Positions 18,680-27,223 of a DNA stretch of 64,000 nt are shown here, piece by piece; positions within the stretch are counted from its first letter, which is position 1, and each line of letters starts with the position of its first letter. The translations under genes were made by a program, and so were the position numbers. The stretch spans positions 2,418,001 to 2,482,000 of the forward strand of contig OY762962.1 in NCBI GenBank assembly GCA_963667195.1. Direction: 5' to 3'. The notes under the pieces were generated by a model. That model did no database searches, had not been told where the DNA came from, and was given only the letters and a program-made list of their open reading frames with translations. The stretch comes from UBA7703 sp963667195 (GTDB lineage Bacteria; Bacillota; Clostridia; Christensenellales; CAG-138).

Positions 18680-18720
18680 AAAAAAAAGAAGGAACCGATG
18701 ATCTCATCGGTTCCTTCTTT
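18680..18720 (-). terminator. Terminator of the minus-strand exporter operon
   Basis: 17-base arms at 18685-18701 and 18704-18720 around a 2-base loop; on the minus strand it is followed by T8. It lies just after the stop of the adaptor gene. Confidence 0.92.
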
Positions 18721-18732
18721 GTGTTGAGTTGT

Positions 18733-20169
18733 TTATTGGGCGTAAGAGGAGATGTCCGCAGCCGCGCGGATGATGACGGTGTCTCCCTCGGAAACGCCGG
18801 ACACGATCTCGATGATCTTTCCGTCAGAGATGCCGACCTGAACAGGCACCTTGGTCTGCTGATCATCGGATAACGTGACGAAGCTGCCGTTGTTATCTTC
18901 CTGCACAGCCTCCACCGGAAGCGTCAGAACGCCGGCGCGCTGGTTGACGACGATCTTCACGGTGCCGTTTAAGCCGGACTTGAGCGTGCCGTCGTCGGTT
19001 ACGCTCAGGGTTACCGCATAGTTGGTAAACCCGTTTACAACTTGTCCGACAGAAGAAACCTTGATGACGGCTGCGTCAAACGTTTTGTCCGGGATTCCGT
19101 CGAGCTGCACGACTGCCTTCTGACCCAGCGCAATACTGAAGATATCCAGCTCGTCCACGGAGATCGTGAACTCAAACTGACCCTGCGGATAGAGATCGTA
19201 GAGCTTGACGCCGCTGGGGTAGGTGCCCTCGGGAAGAATCGTTGCGATGATTCCGTCCGCAGAGGCGAGGATTGCGCCCTGATCGAGCAGCGCTTTTGCC
19301 GCGGCAAGATCGGCACGCGCCTGCGCGAGTTGTGCCTGTGCCGCGAGATAGGAATCATCCATCTCGATGTACTTCACGCGCGCCACCGGCAGGAACGCCA
19401 TAACGTAGTCGTTGACCTTGACCTTGACCTCCGATACGGTGCCGCTTTCGGCGGGAACGAGGTAGGGGAGATCGACCTGCGCCGAACCGTTGCCGAGAAG
19501 GTCGCTGCCTTTATACACCTCAACGGTGTCACCCGGCAACACGCTCTTGTCCGGGAAGGTGACGGTGATATCTTCGCCCGCTACTTTCGACACATGCCCG
19601 GTGACGCGATATTTGCCAGATACGACGGTTACTTTCTCGTTTGCCGTAACGCCGGTGCCCTTGAACTGGACATTCATGAGGCCATCTGCGGAGATCAGCG
19701 CAATGCCGCCTTTTTCCGCGACGACCGCTTCCACGGAATCTCCGTTTTGGATGTAGACCGCTTTGACGGTGCCCGTCACACCCGCGATGATCTTCTTGTC
19801 GCTATGGAAGGAGAGCGCAAGACCCTGCAACTGCTGCTCCAGCTGGGTTACGTTTGCCTGCAGGGCGGCGATATTGGCGGAAAGCATTGCTTTGTCGAAG
19901 GACGCGATGGTGTCGCCCGAATGAACCGCATCTCCGACCTTGACGGCGACATCGGTCACCTTGACGGCGGCTGTCGTCTTATTCGCAACCGGGTCAACAA
20001 ACTTTAACACGCCGGATGCGGAGACGGTTTGCTCGATATCTCCCATCGCTACCTGAGCGGTTTGAAATACGGGCGCCTGTGCGCTTTTTGCGCCGGCGTT
20101 TGCCGTGCAGCCAACGAGCGCCGCCGCACTAAATAGGATCAGCGCGAGAACAAAACCTTTTCGTTTCAT
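18733..20169 (-). CDS. HlyD/MacA-type membrane-fusion (efflux adaptor) lipoprotein
   Basis: 478 residues. Lipobox LVGCTANAG (Cys near 21), beta-barrel and lipoyl-like half-motifs at about residues 50-90 and 230-330, and a coiled-coil stretch (AQLAQARADLAAAKALLDQG). Adaptors of this kind link an ABC exporter to the cell surface. GGAGG lies 8 bases before the ATG. Fourth and last gene after two ABC half-transporters and a short adaptor, 16 bases downstream of the latter. Insertion of a long middle region between the lipoyl halves is unusual compared with compact MacA. Confidence 0.85.
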   Translation of the reverse strand: MKRKGFVLALILFSAAALVGCTANAGAKSAQAPVFQTAQVAMGDIEQTVSASGVLKFVDPVANKTTAAVKVTDVAVKVGDAVHSGDTIASFDKAMLSANIAALQANVTQLEQQLQGLALSFHSDKKIIAGVTGTVKAVYIQNGDSVEAVVAEKGGIALISADGLMNVQFKGTGVTANEKVTVVSGKYRVTGHVSKVAGEDITVTFPDKSVLPGDTVEVYKGSDLLGNGSAQVDLPYLVPAESGTVSEVKVKVNDYVMAFLPVARVKYIEMDDSYLAAQAQLAQARADLAAAKALLDQGAILASADGIIATILPEGTYPSGVKLYDLYPQGQFEFTISVDELDIFSIALGQKAVVQLDGIPDKTFDAAVIKVSSVGQVVNGFTNYAVTLSVTDDGTLKSGLNGTVKIVVNQRAGVLTLPVEAVQEDNNGSFVTLSDDQQTKVPVQVGISDGKIIEIVSGVSEGDTVIIRAAADISSYAQ

Positions 20170-20185
20170 GTTTCTCTTCCTCCGA

Positions 20186-20863
20186 TTAGTTGAGTTCGAT
20201 CGTCACGGTCGCGTTGGTGCCGATCAGGTTTTGCAGATCCACGGTGTCCGTGATTTGAATCTTCACAGGAATCAGCTGCGTGACCTTGGTGTAGGTGCCG
20301 CTGGTGCTGAAGCTCATCGTGTTGCCGGAGATCGCGGTTTGCGTCGTGCGATCGATTTCGCGGACATAACCCGCGAAGGTCATTCCGGGATACGCGTCGA
20401 GCTTGAGCTTGACGCTTTGGTCGACCTGAACCTTCGCAATCTGGGTCTCTTCGATGTTTGCCTGCACATAGATATCGGTGGTGTCCGCAACGACGGCGGC
20501 GACCGTCGTGGGCCCTACCAGCTGATTGACCGTTGCGTTGGCTTGCACGACTTCGCCATCGATCGGAGAGCGCAGAAAACCGATGTTGTCCACTTTTCCG
20601 ATGATTTCGTTGGCTTTGACGGTGCTGCCGACATGGACAGAGAGCTTGGAGAGCTTTCCGCCGCCCATCGGCATGATGGCGTAGAATTTTGCGGCTACCT
20701 TCGCGTTATCGGTCGTGAGGGTGTTTGCGGAGTTCCAGAGGAAGAAGTAGCCGATAGCGCCTCCGACGATGATCAATAGTGCTAGGATGCCGAGCAGTTT
20801 GACACCCAAGCCCACTTTCTTTTTTCCGTTTTCTTCCTGCGTCACGGATGCAGTCGTTTCCAT
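20186..20863 (-). CDS. Short HlyD-family adaptor with one membrane anchor
   Basis: 225 residues. A single N-terminal membrane helix (residues about 22-45), then a lipoyl-like motif (GSTVKANEIIGKVDN) and a beta-barrel region (VDQSVKLKLDAYPGMTFAGYV), as in EmrA/HlyD adaptors but without the long coiled coil. AAAGGA precedes the ATG. Sits 15 bases after the ABC gene. Together with the larger lipoprotein adaptor this gives two adaptors for one exporter. Confidence 0.82.
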   Translation of the reverse strand: METTASVTQEENGKKKVGLGVKLLGILALLIIVGGAIGYFFLWNSANTLTTDNAKVAAKFYAIMPMGGGKLSKLSVHVGSTVKANEIIGKVDNIGFLRSPIDGEVVQANATVNQLVGPTTVAAVVADTTDIYVQANIEETQIAKVQVDQSVKLKLDAYPGMTFAGYVREIDRTTQTAISGNTMSFSTSGTYTKVTQLIPVKIQITDTVDLQNLIGTNATVTIELN

Positions 20864-20878
20864 AGTTCCGTTTCCTTT

Positions 20879-22747
20879 CTATTCTTGAAATTGCGAGTTA
20901 TATAATTCTGCGTAAAAGCCCTTTGCGGCAAGAAGCTCTTGGTGCGTACCCTGCTCCACGATGTCGCCGTCCCGCATGACGAGGATCAGATCCGCGTTTC
21001 GGATGGTCGAGAGCCTGTGCGCGATGATGAAGCTCGTTCTGCCGTGCATCAGGTGATCCATCGCGCTCTGAATCAGCACCTCGGTGCGCGTATCGACCGA
21101 GCTCGTGGCTTCGTCCAGAATCAGAATCTTCGGATCGGAGAGCACGACGCGGGCAATCGTCAACAGCTGCTTTTGTCCTTGGGAGAGGTTACTTGCCTCC
21201 TCGTTGAGCTCCATCTGGTAGCCGCCGGGTAGCGCCTGGATGAACTCGTGGCAGCGGGCGGCCTTTGCCGCGGCGATCACCTCGGCATCGGTCGCGCCAA
21301 ACGTTCCGTAGCGGATGTTGTCCATGACGGTGGCGTTATACAGCCAGGTATCCTGCAACACCATGCCAAAGTGCGCGCGGAGGTCGTTTCGGGTGTAGTT
21401 CTGGATGTCGATGCCGTCGATGCAGATGTTTCCGCCGTTGATATCGTAAAACCGCATCAGGAGCTTTACGATGGTCGTCTTGCCCGCGCCGGTCGGACCG
21501 ACGATTGCAATCTTCTGCCCGGGTTTGACGTTGGCGGTGAAGTCCTTGATGATGATCTGGTCGGGATTGTACCCAAACCGCACATGCTGGAAGTTGACTG
21601 CACCGTTTTCCGCACTGCAGATGTTCTCCACAGGTGCGTCCGCAGTCTCCTCGGCCTCTGCCAAGAACGCAAACACGCGCTCGGCTGCGGCAGCAGTGGA
21701 CTGCAAGGTGTTGGAGATGGAGGAGAGCTGCGCTATCGGTTGAGTAAAGCTCCTCATATATTGGATGAAGGACTGGATATCTCCAATCTCCACGACCTTT
21801 TTGACTGCGAGATACCCGCCGAGGATACAGACCGCGACATAGCCGAGGTTGCCGACCGCGTTCATCACGGGCATCATGATGCCGGTGAAGAATTGCGAAT
21901 TGACCGCAACCGTGCGAAGCTTCGCGTTGGTCGCACCGAACGTCTTGAGGGAATCCGCTTCGCCGTTGAAGGCCTGCACGATGTTGTGTCCGCTGTACAT
22001 CTCTTCCACATGGCCATTGAGCTCGCCAAGGTGCTTTTGCTGTGCCGCGAAATACACCTGAGACCGCTTTACAATGCCCATCACGATCACGACGGAAAGC
22101 GGAAGCACAAAGAGCGCGACCAGCGTCATGAGCACGTTGATGGAGAGCATCATCGCGAGCACGCCCAATATCATGGTGGCGGAGGTGATGAGCTGCGTCA
22201 GGCTCTGGCTCAGCGACTGGTTGATCAAGTCAACGTCGTTTGTAATGTAGCTGAGCACCTCGCCATGGGTCTTGCTGTCGAAGTATTTCAGCGGCAGGCG
22301 GTTCATCTTTGCGGAGATGGCGCGGCGCAGGTCGAAGGAAACATTGTTGGAGACCTTCGCCATGATGAACCCTTGCAGGAAGGTGCATAGTGCGGAGAGT
22401 AGGTATAACCCGATCAGCCACGCGATGATTTTGCCCATGTAGGCAAAGTCCGTATAAAGTCCGGTGCCGGCCGCATATGCAAGCAGGCCTTCGACGAGCT
22501 TGGTCGTCACCTTGCCCAAAAGCTTCGGGCCAACGATGGAAAACACCGTTGATATCACCGCAATCAACATGACCGCGATGATGGTCATCCGATAAGGCGA
22601 AAGGTAAGTGACGAGGGTCTTCATGGTCTTCTTGAAGTCCTTTGGTTTCTCCGCGGGACCTCTGCCCATCATACCCGGGCCGCCGTTCATTCCGCCACCG
22701 GGACGCTGCGGCATTGCGCCGCCGGGACGCGCTTTACTCTCGCTCAT
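20879..22747 (-). CDS. ABC exporter half-transporter, canonical ATPase site
   Basis: 622 residues: a Gly/Pro/Met-rich N-terminal tail (residues 1-33), six membrane segments, then an ATPase domain with Walker A GPTGAGKTT, signature NLSQGQ and Walker B ILILDEATSSVD carrying the catalytic Glu. Pairs with the neighbouring half-transporter, whose Walker B has Asp instead. Start ATG overlaps the partner's stop as ATGA, so they are translationally coupled. Substrate probably a drug or lipid-like compound; this is family-level only. Confidence 0.92.
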   Translation of the reverse strand: MSESKARPGGAMPQRPGGGMNGGPGMMGRGPAEKPKDFKKTMKTLVTYLSPYRMTIIAVMLIAVISTVFSIVGPKLLGKVTTKLVEGLLAYAAGTGLYTDFAYMGKIIAWLIGLYLLSALCTFLQGFIMAKVSNNVSFDLRRAISAKMNRLPLKYFDSKTHGEVLSYITNDVDLINQSLSQSLTQLITSATMILGVLAMMLSINVLMTLVALFVLPLSVVIVMGIVKRSQVYFAAQQKHLGELNGHVEEMYSGHNIVQAFNGEADSLKTFGATNAKLRTVAVNSQFFTGIMMPVMNAVGNLGYVAVCILGGYLAVKKVVEIGDIQSFIQYMRSFTQPIAQLSSISNTLQSTAAAAERVFAFLAEAEETADAPVENICSAENGAVNFQHVRFGYNPDQIIIKDFTANVKPGQKIAIVGPTGAGKTTIVKLLMRFYDINGGNICIDGIDIQNYTRNDLRAHFGMVLQDTWLYNATVMDNIRYGTFGATDAEVIAAAKAARCHEFIQALPGGYQMELNEEASNLSQGQKQLLTIARVVLSDPKILILDEATSSVDTRTEVLIQSAMDHLMHGRTSFIIAHRLSTIRNADLILVMRDGDIVEQGTHQELLAAKGFYAELYNSQFQE

Positions 22748-24477
22748 TGCTGTAGTTCCTCCGCGCTCAACTGAGAAGATGCGATCTCATAATAGATATC
22801 GCAACTCTTCAGAAGCTCTTTGTGCGTTCCGACTCCCGCGATCTTGCCCTGATCCAGTACGACGATCTGATCCGCGTACATGATCGTGCTCACGCGCTGG
22901 GCAACGAGCAGTATGGTGCTGCCGTGCAGCTCGCGCTTGATCGCCTCGCGAAGGCGCTGATCCGTCTTGAGATCCAGCGCGGAGAAGGTATCGTCAAACA
23001 CGTACACCGGCGCATTCTTTGCCAGAGCACGCGCAATGGAAAGCCGCTGCTTCTGCCCGCCGGAGACGTTGGTTCCGCCCTGCGAGATGTGGGAATCATA
23101 CTGTTCTTCTTTCTCGAGGATAAAATCCGTCGCCTGCGCGATCTCCGCCGCCTTTTCGATGCGCTCGTTGGGCATCGAATGATCCGCATAGGAGAGGTTT
23201 TCCGCAATCGTGCCGGAAAACAGCAGGCTCTTTTGCGGAACAAAGCCGATCTTCTCGCGAAGGTCGTGCTTGGTCACATCGCGAATATCCATGTTGGAAA
23301 CGCGGATGGAACCGCTTGTTACGTCATAGAATCGCATCAGGAGGCTGACGATTGTCGTTTTTCCGGAGCCGGTCGCCCCGATGAACGCCGTCGTTTCGCC
23401 TGGACGCGCGGTAAAGCTGATATCGCTCAGCACATTGTCCTCGCCGCCGGGATAGCGGAAGCTCACGTTCTGAAACTCGATCACGGGCTTGAAGTTGGCG
23501 GGGAACGACTCGGGATGTTCTTTATCCAGCACGGTCTCTTTGCGGTTCATGACCTCCTGCACGCGGTTTGCGGAAACGACCGCGCGGGGGATGATGATGA
23601 ACATCATCGCGAGGAACATAAACGACATGATGATCTGCATGGCGTATTGCATATAGGCCATCATGCTGCCGATGTTCATCGAAAACGACGATACCCCGTG
23701 CGAGCCGATCCAGACGATAAAAACGGTGGTCAGGTTCATGATCAGCATGATTAACGGCATCATGCTCGCCATTGAGCGGTTGACAAACAGGCTGGTGTCC
23801 GCGAAGTTGCGGTTTGCGGTGTTGAAACGGTTCTCTTCGAAGCGCTGCGTGTTAAACGCGCGAATCACCAGAAGACCGTCCAGGTTTTCACGGGAGACGA
23901 GGTTGAGCCGGTCGATCAGCTTCTGCATGCTCTGCATCTTCGGCATGACGACGATGAACGCCGTGATGATGACGGCCAGCATGCAAAGGATTGCGACGCC
24001 GATGATCCATGTCATGGACGTGCTCTCGTTGAGCGCCTTGACGAGGCCGCCGATACCGAGAATCGGCGCGTAGAACACCATGCGAATCGTCATGACCAGC
24101 AGCATTTGAATCTGCGTGATGTCGTTGGTGGTGCGGGTGATCAGCGAAGCGGTGGAGAAATGGTCAAACTCCGCGTTGGAAAACGACTGCACCTTGCTGA
24201 AAATGCCCATTCTCAGGTCTGCGCCAACGTTTGCCGCGACCTTGGCCGCAAAATATCCCATCGCGATGGAACAGACGGTGCCCGCAAGCGAAACGAGCAT
24301 CATCAAGCCGCCGGTACGCCAAATATAGGCGATATCGCCGTTCATAACCCCGTTGTTGATGATTTTTGACATGTAGTCAGGAAGCGCCAAGTCACTTTGC
24401 GCCTGTAGATAGAGCAATGCGATTGCTAAAAGGATATACCCCCAATATGCCTTGAGGGCTTTCATCAGAGTTTTCAA
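22744..24477 (-). CDS. ABC exporter half-transporter, degenerate ATPase site
   Basis: 577 residues with six membrane segments and an ATPase domain: Walker A GATGSGKTT, signature NVSGGQ and Walker B YVFDDTFSALD. The residue after the Walker B aspartate is Asp, not the catalytic Glu, which is the mark of the degenerate site in heterodimeric exporters such as TM287/288 and BmrCD. The TTG start lies 5 bases after AGGAGG; an ATG 12 bases inside is less well placed. First exporter gene after the MarR regulator. Confidence 0.92.
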   Translation of the reverse strand: MKTLMKALKAYWGYILLAIALLYLQAQSDLALPDYMSKIINNGVMNGDIAYIWRTGGLMMLVSLAGTVCSIAMGYFAAKVAANVGADLRMGIFSKVQSFSNAEFDHFSTASLITRTTNDITQIQMLLVMTIRMVFYAPILGIGGLVKALNESTSMTWIIGVAILCMLAVIITAFIVVMPKMQSMQKLIDRLNLVSRENLDGLLVIRAFNTQRFEENRFNTANRNFADTSLFVNRSMASMMPLIMLIMNLTTVFIVWIGSHGVSSFSMNIGSMMAYMQYAMQIIMSFMFLAMMFIIIPRAVVSANRVQEVMNRKETVLDKEHPESFPANFKPVIEFQNVSFRYPGGEDNVLSDISFTARPGETTAFIGATGSGKTTIVSLLMRFYDVTSGSIRVSNMDIRDVTKHDLREKIGFVPQKSLLFSGTIAENLSYADHSMPNERIEKAAEIAQATDFILEKEEQYDSHISQGGTNVSGGQKQRLSIARALAKNAPVYVFDDTFSALDLKTDQRLREAIKRELHGSTILLVAQRVSTIMYADQIVVLDQGKIAGVGTHKELLKSCDIYYEIASSQLSAEELQQ

Positions 24478-24548
24478 CGATGCCTCCTATTTCGTAACGG
24501 ACCAATCTTGTTATACGATGCCGGATCGAGGTTGTTGTATGCGCGGGA

Positions 24549-25019
24549 TCAATCTTTCTTCACAGGTTGGTTTTCCTGTTCTTTTTGGACTTCGAAGTAG
24601 ATATCCATAAACTCATTTAAAAGATCGAACATCTGCTGAACCTTTTGTTCGCCCATCCGCGCGGAAACATCTTCCGCGATGCGGTTGGCGTGAACGTTGA
24701 ATCGCTTTAAAATCTCCTTGCCGCTGGGGGTAATCGTGACGCACATTCTCCTGCGGTCATTGCTGTCGAGCTTGCGCTCCACATATCCTTTTCCAACAAG
24801 AGAATCCAGCATCTGGGATACCGCAGATTTTGTGACCTGCAGCTCTTCCTGAATATCCGTATTGCAGATTCCGCCGCCGCAATCCTCCGCTGAATGCTCG
24901 ATTTTACTCAGAGCCCACAGTTCGTTCATGCGAAGATCGAACCCTTCCGGGCTATTGGACCTTAACTTCTTCATGCGAATGCTCATGCGCATCCAGTTTT
25001 GAATGATTTTTGACGCCAT
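24549..25019 (-). CDS. MarR-family regulator
   Basis: 156 residues. Winged helix at about residues 45-110, with TKSAVSQMLDSLVGKGYVERKLDSNDRRRMCVTIT matching MarR recognition helix and wing. Residues 50-60 carry ECGGG-type cysteines (DCGGGIC) that could be a redox or metal site; this is speculative. GAAGGAG 10 bases before the ATG sets the start. Located 71 bases upstream of the ABC pair on the same strand, with a palindrome upstream, so probably a self-regulated repressor of the exporter. Confidence 0.88.
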   Translation of the reverse strand: MASKIIQNWMRMSIRMKKLRSNSPEGFDLRMNELWALSKIEHSAEDCGGGICNTDIQEELQVTKSAVSQMLDSLVGKGYVERKLDSNDRRRMCVTITPSGKEILKRFNVHANRIAEDVSARMGEQKVQQMFDLLNEFMDIYFEVQKEQENQPVKKD

Positions 25020-25070
25020 GGATCGTAGTCTCCTTCGCCTCTGAATGAACAGAGGTGATAATTGTTCATG

Positions 25071-25085
25071 ACTGAACAGTTCAGT
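25071..25085. promoter_or_regulatory. Putative MarR operator
   Basis: ACTGAAC-A-GTTCAGT, perfect 7-base arms around a single base, 52 bases before the MarR start codon. Related half-sites (TGAACA, TGTTCA) lie between it and the gene. A minus-strand TATACT (25106-25111) would place the operator just after the start site. Confidence 0.65.
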
Positions 25086-25427
25086 GCTTAACGGTTTTCT
25101 CTGGCAGTATAGCATGCTTCAAATAGATGACCTATACGATAATTTACATATGGCTAGACAGAAAAAAGTATACCCAAATAAAAGCGAAGGGAGAGAGGCC
25201 ATCGACTCCAAGTCCGCATGATTTATACCTGCAAGCAGCCGAGGTAAAAAACAAATATCGCCAGATTAAAACTGATATTGACGATGGCGGAGAAAGGGGA
25301 CTAGAATGTAGGCATCAAGCGTATGAACAGGCGCATGCGCTTGAAAACGACTCACCCAAGCAACCGACCTACAACATCTTTCAAACGTAACAAGACAAGA
25401 CAAATGAATCATGAAAGAGGAAGCAAA
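25086..25427. other. Intergenic region between MarR and SPFH genes
   Basis: About 340 bases. Holds the presumed divergent promoters. An 87-codon open frame at 25127-25390 has no ribosome site and an unfamiliar polar product, so I do not call it. No structured RNA recognised. Confidence 0.4.
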
Positions 25428-26306
25428 ATGATTTATATCTATGTGGCTATTGCACTAATCGTCATCATCTTTTTTGCGGGGATTCGAATCGTGCGGCCTA
25501 CCAGCCGTGGATTGATTGAAACCCTCGGAAAATACACAAAATATGCCCAACCGGGATTCCATTGGATCTTTCCGGTCATTCAAAAGCTCTATCTTGTGAA
25601 CATCACGGAGCAGATGTTCAGCGCGGAACCGCAGATCATCATCACCAACGATAACCTGAACGCAACCGTCGATGCGCAGGTGTATTTCAAGGTGAAAGCG
25701 GATGAGGAGGATGTCAAGAGCGCCATCTACAACGTAAACGACTATAAGTTCCAGATCATCAACCTTGCGCGGACGACGCTTCGTAATATCATCGGCACAC
25801 TGACCTTGAAATCCGCAAACAGCGAGCGTGGAAAGATCAACAACGAGCTGCTGAATACCCTAAAGGAAGAAACGGGCAAATGGGGCATCGACATCGTGCG
25901 CACGGAGCTGCGTGAGATCGATCCACCGAAGGATGTTCAGGAGACCATGAACAAGGTGGTCAAGGCCGAAAACGAGAAGGTTGCGGCAATCGACTTTGCG
26001 ACCGCGGCGGAAACGACCGCAGACGGCATCAAGCGCGCGGAGATCAAGAAGGCGGAAGGCAGCAAGCAGGCGAAGATTCTGGAGGCGGAAGGCGAAGCGC
26101 AGGCCATCCGGCTCGTGAACGAAGCCGCCGACCAGTATTTCGTCGGCAACGCGCAGATTCTGCGGAAGCTGGAAGCGCTGGAGACCGCGCTGAAGAACAA
26201 CGCAAAGATCGTCGTCCCGAGCAACAACGAGCTGATCAACGTCATCGGCGATATGGCTGGGGTACTGCCGGTAAATCATAAGCCGGAGAAACCCGCTGAA
26301 AAGTAA
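25428..26306 (+). CDS. SPFH/Band-7 (stomatin-prohibitin-like) membrane protein
   Basis: 292 residues. One N-terminal membrane helix (residues 2-18), then the Band-7 domain (RPTSRGLIETLGKYTKYAQPG) and a charged coiled coil with AEGEAQAIRLVNEAA near residue 225, as in stomatin/HflC-like proteins of the slipin group. Such proteins form oligomeric rings in membrane microdomains. GAGGAAG precedes the ATG; codons upstream in the same frame look non-coding. No NfeD partner lies next to it, so it seems to stand alone. Confidence 0.88.
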   Translation: MIYIYVAIALIVIIFFAGIRIVRPTSRGLIETLGKYTKYAQPGFHWIFPVIQKLYLVNITEQMFSAEPQIIITNDNLNATVDAQVYFKVKADEEDVKSAIYNVNDYKFQIINLARTTLRNIIGTLTLKSANSERGKINNELLNTLKEETGKWGIDIVRTELREIDPPKDVQETMNKVVKAENEKVAAIDFATAAETTADGIKRAEIKKAEGSKQAKILEAEGEAQAIRLVNEAADQYFVGNAQILRKLEALETALKNNAKIVVPSNNELINVIGDMAGVLPVNHKPEKPAEK

Positions 26307-26368
26307 AACCGCGTTGGCTTTGTTTGGGAGCAAAGCAAAACGACTAAATCAGAGGAATTCAAGCGCAC

Positions 26369-26404
26369 AAAAGGCACATGAGCAGTAACTCATGTGCCTT
26401 TTTA
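26369..26404 (+). terminator. Terminator after the SPFH gene
   Basis: 14-base perfect arms at 26369-26382 and 26389-26402 with a 6-base loop, then T's. Confidence 0.9.
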
Positions 26405-26438
26405 TATGAATCACACAACGCAGCATTACCAAGACAAG

Positions 26439-26478
26439 AAAACCCCGCCGTGCGAACGAACGCTTTCGGCGGGGTTTT
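26439..26478. terminator. Terminator after the UPF0397 gene
   Basis: 12-base arms at 26439-26450 and 26467-26478 (AAAACCCCGCCG and its complement), 16-base loop, with A's before and T's after, so it can act on either strand. Serves the minus-strand S-component gene. Confidence 0.8.
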
Positions 26479-26540
26479 GCTTACACTCTGTATTGACTTA
26501 TGGTTCTTTACAAAATGCTCAGATGAGCGAACCCGTTTGC

Positions 26541-27104
26541 TTAGTCCTGCTCCTTGGAGAGGCTGCCCTTCTTCGGACGAATCTTGGCGTAGGCAAACAG
26601 TAGCAACGTGCCGATCACGCCGCAGGAAACCGCATTCCAGAGGCAGGCGACCGCGCCCTGCGTGAAGACGAGGTTGGCGGGTTCTGCATAGATCACGATG
26701 TCGAGCACGGGAGCAACGATGATCCAGGCGATCACGTTGGCAAGAATCTGGTAGATGTTGAAGCGAAGGACGTCTTTCCAGCCGAATTCGCCTTCATCCG
26801 CGCGAATCTTGGTATAGGAGAGACCCACGAGGAACATGGAGATGCCGCTCGCGATGACCCAGCTCCACCAAACGGAGCCATATTGCAGCGCATCCGAGAG
26901 CGCGTGGCCGATGAACGCAATGAGTCCGCCCGCGATTGGCCCGAACAGTACCGCGAAGAACGAGCCTAAGCCGTATGCCGTTTGGATGTCCGTTTCGGGA
27001 ATGCCGGTCGGCACCTTCACATACATGAACAGCACTGCAAACAGCGCAGCGCCCAGACCGGTTGCGACGATGGTCTTGGTCGATACATGGAACATTTTCT
27101 TCAT
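26541..27104 (-). CDS. ECF transporter substrate-binding (S) component, UPF0397 family
   Basis: 187 residues with five to six membrane segments. STKTIVATGLGAALFAVL and LFGPIAGGLIAFIGHALSDALQYGSVWWSWVIASG match the UPF0397 family of ECF S components, small membrane proteins that bind a vitamin-like substrate and work with an EcfT and ATPases. GGGAGGT precedes the ATG. The ATPase and T genes lie 1-3.5 kb away on the same strand, separated by a DUF62 gene. It has its own strong promoter with a palindrome inside. Substrate unknown; a nucleoside or methionine/adenosine derivative is my inference from neighbours. Confidence 0.88.
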   Translation of the reverse strand: MKKMFHVSTKTIVATGLGAALFAVLFMYVKVPTGIPETDIQTAYGLGSFFAVLFGPIAGGLIAFIGHALSDALQYGSVWWSWVIASGISMFLVGLSYTKIRADEGEFGWKDVLRFNIYQILANVIAWIIVAPVLDIVIYAEPANLVFTQGAVACLWNAVSCGVIGTLLLFAYAKIRPKKGSLSKEQD

Positions 27105-27141
27105 CTGACAATACCTCCCTCATTCATTAAAGACCTGTTTC

Positions 27142-27171
27142 ATATTAGACATATCGTATACGATTTGTCAA
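27142..27171 (-). promoter_or_regulatory. Promoter of UPF0397 gene with operator in spacer
   Basis: On the minus strand: TTGACA (27166-27171), 18-base spacer, TAATAT (27142-27147). Positions 27148-27169 form a 22-base near-perfect palindrome with the 12-base perfect core ATCGTATACGAT. A protein bound there would block RNA polymerase. Confidence 0.8.
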
Positions 27172-27223
27172 GCCGACCGGGGCTTGATCAAATGCGATGC
27201 GACCCGTAAAACAGCTGGTTTTC

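Noticed and set aside
22640..22740. Gly/Pro/Met-rich coding stretch as a nucleotide repeat element
   Set aside because: It is the low-complexity N-terminal tail of the ABC half-transporter, common in this family, and not an independent repeat.
25127..25390. 87-codon plus-strand open frame before the SPFH gene
   Set aside because: No ribosome site, unfamiliar polar product, and overlap with the expected promoter region; not enough support.
27148..27169. Assignment of the palindrome as a classical HutC operator (GTNTANAC)
   Set aside because: The centre is A-T within GTATAC and does not match the GTNTANAC pattern, so the binding protein is left open.
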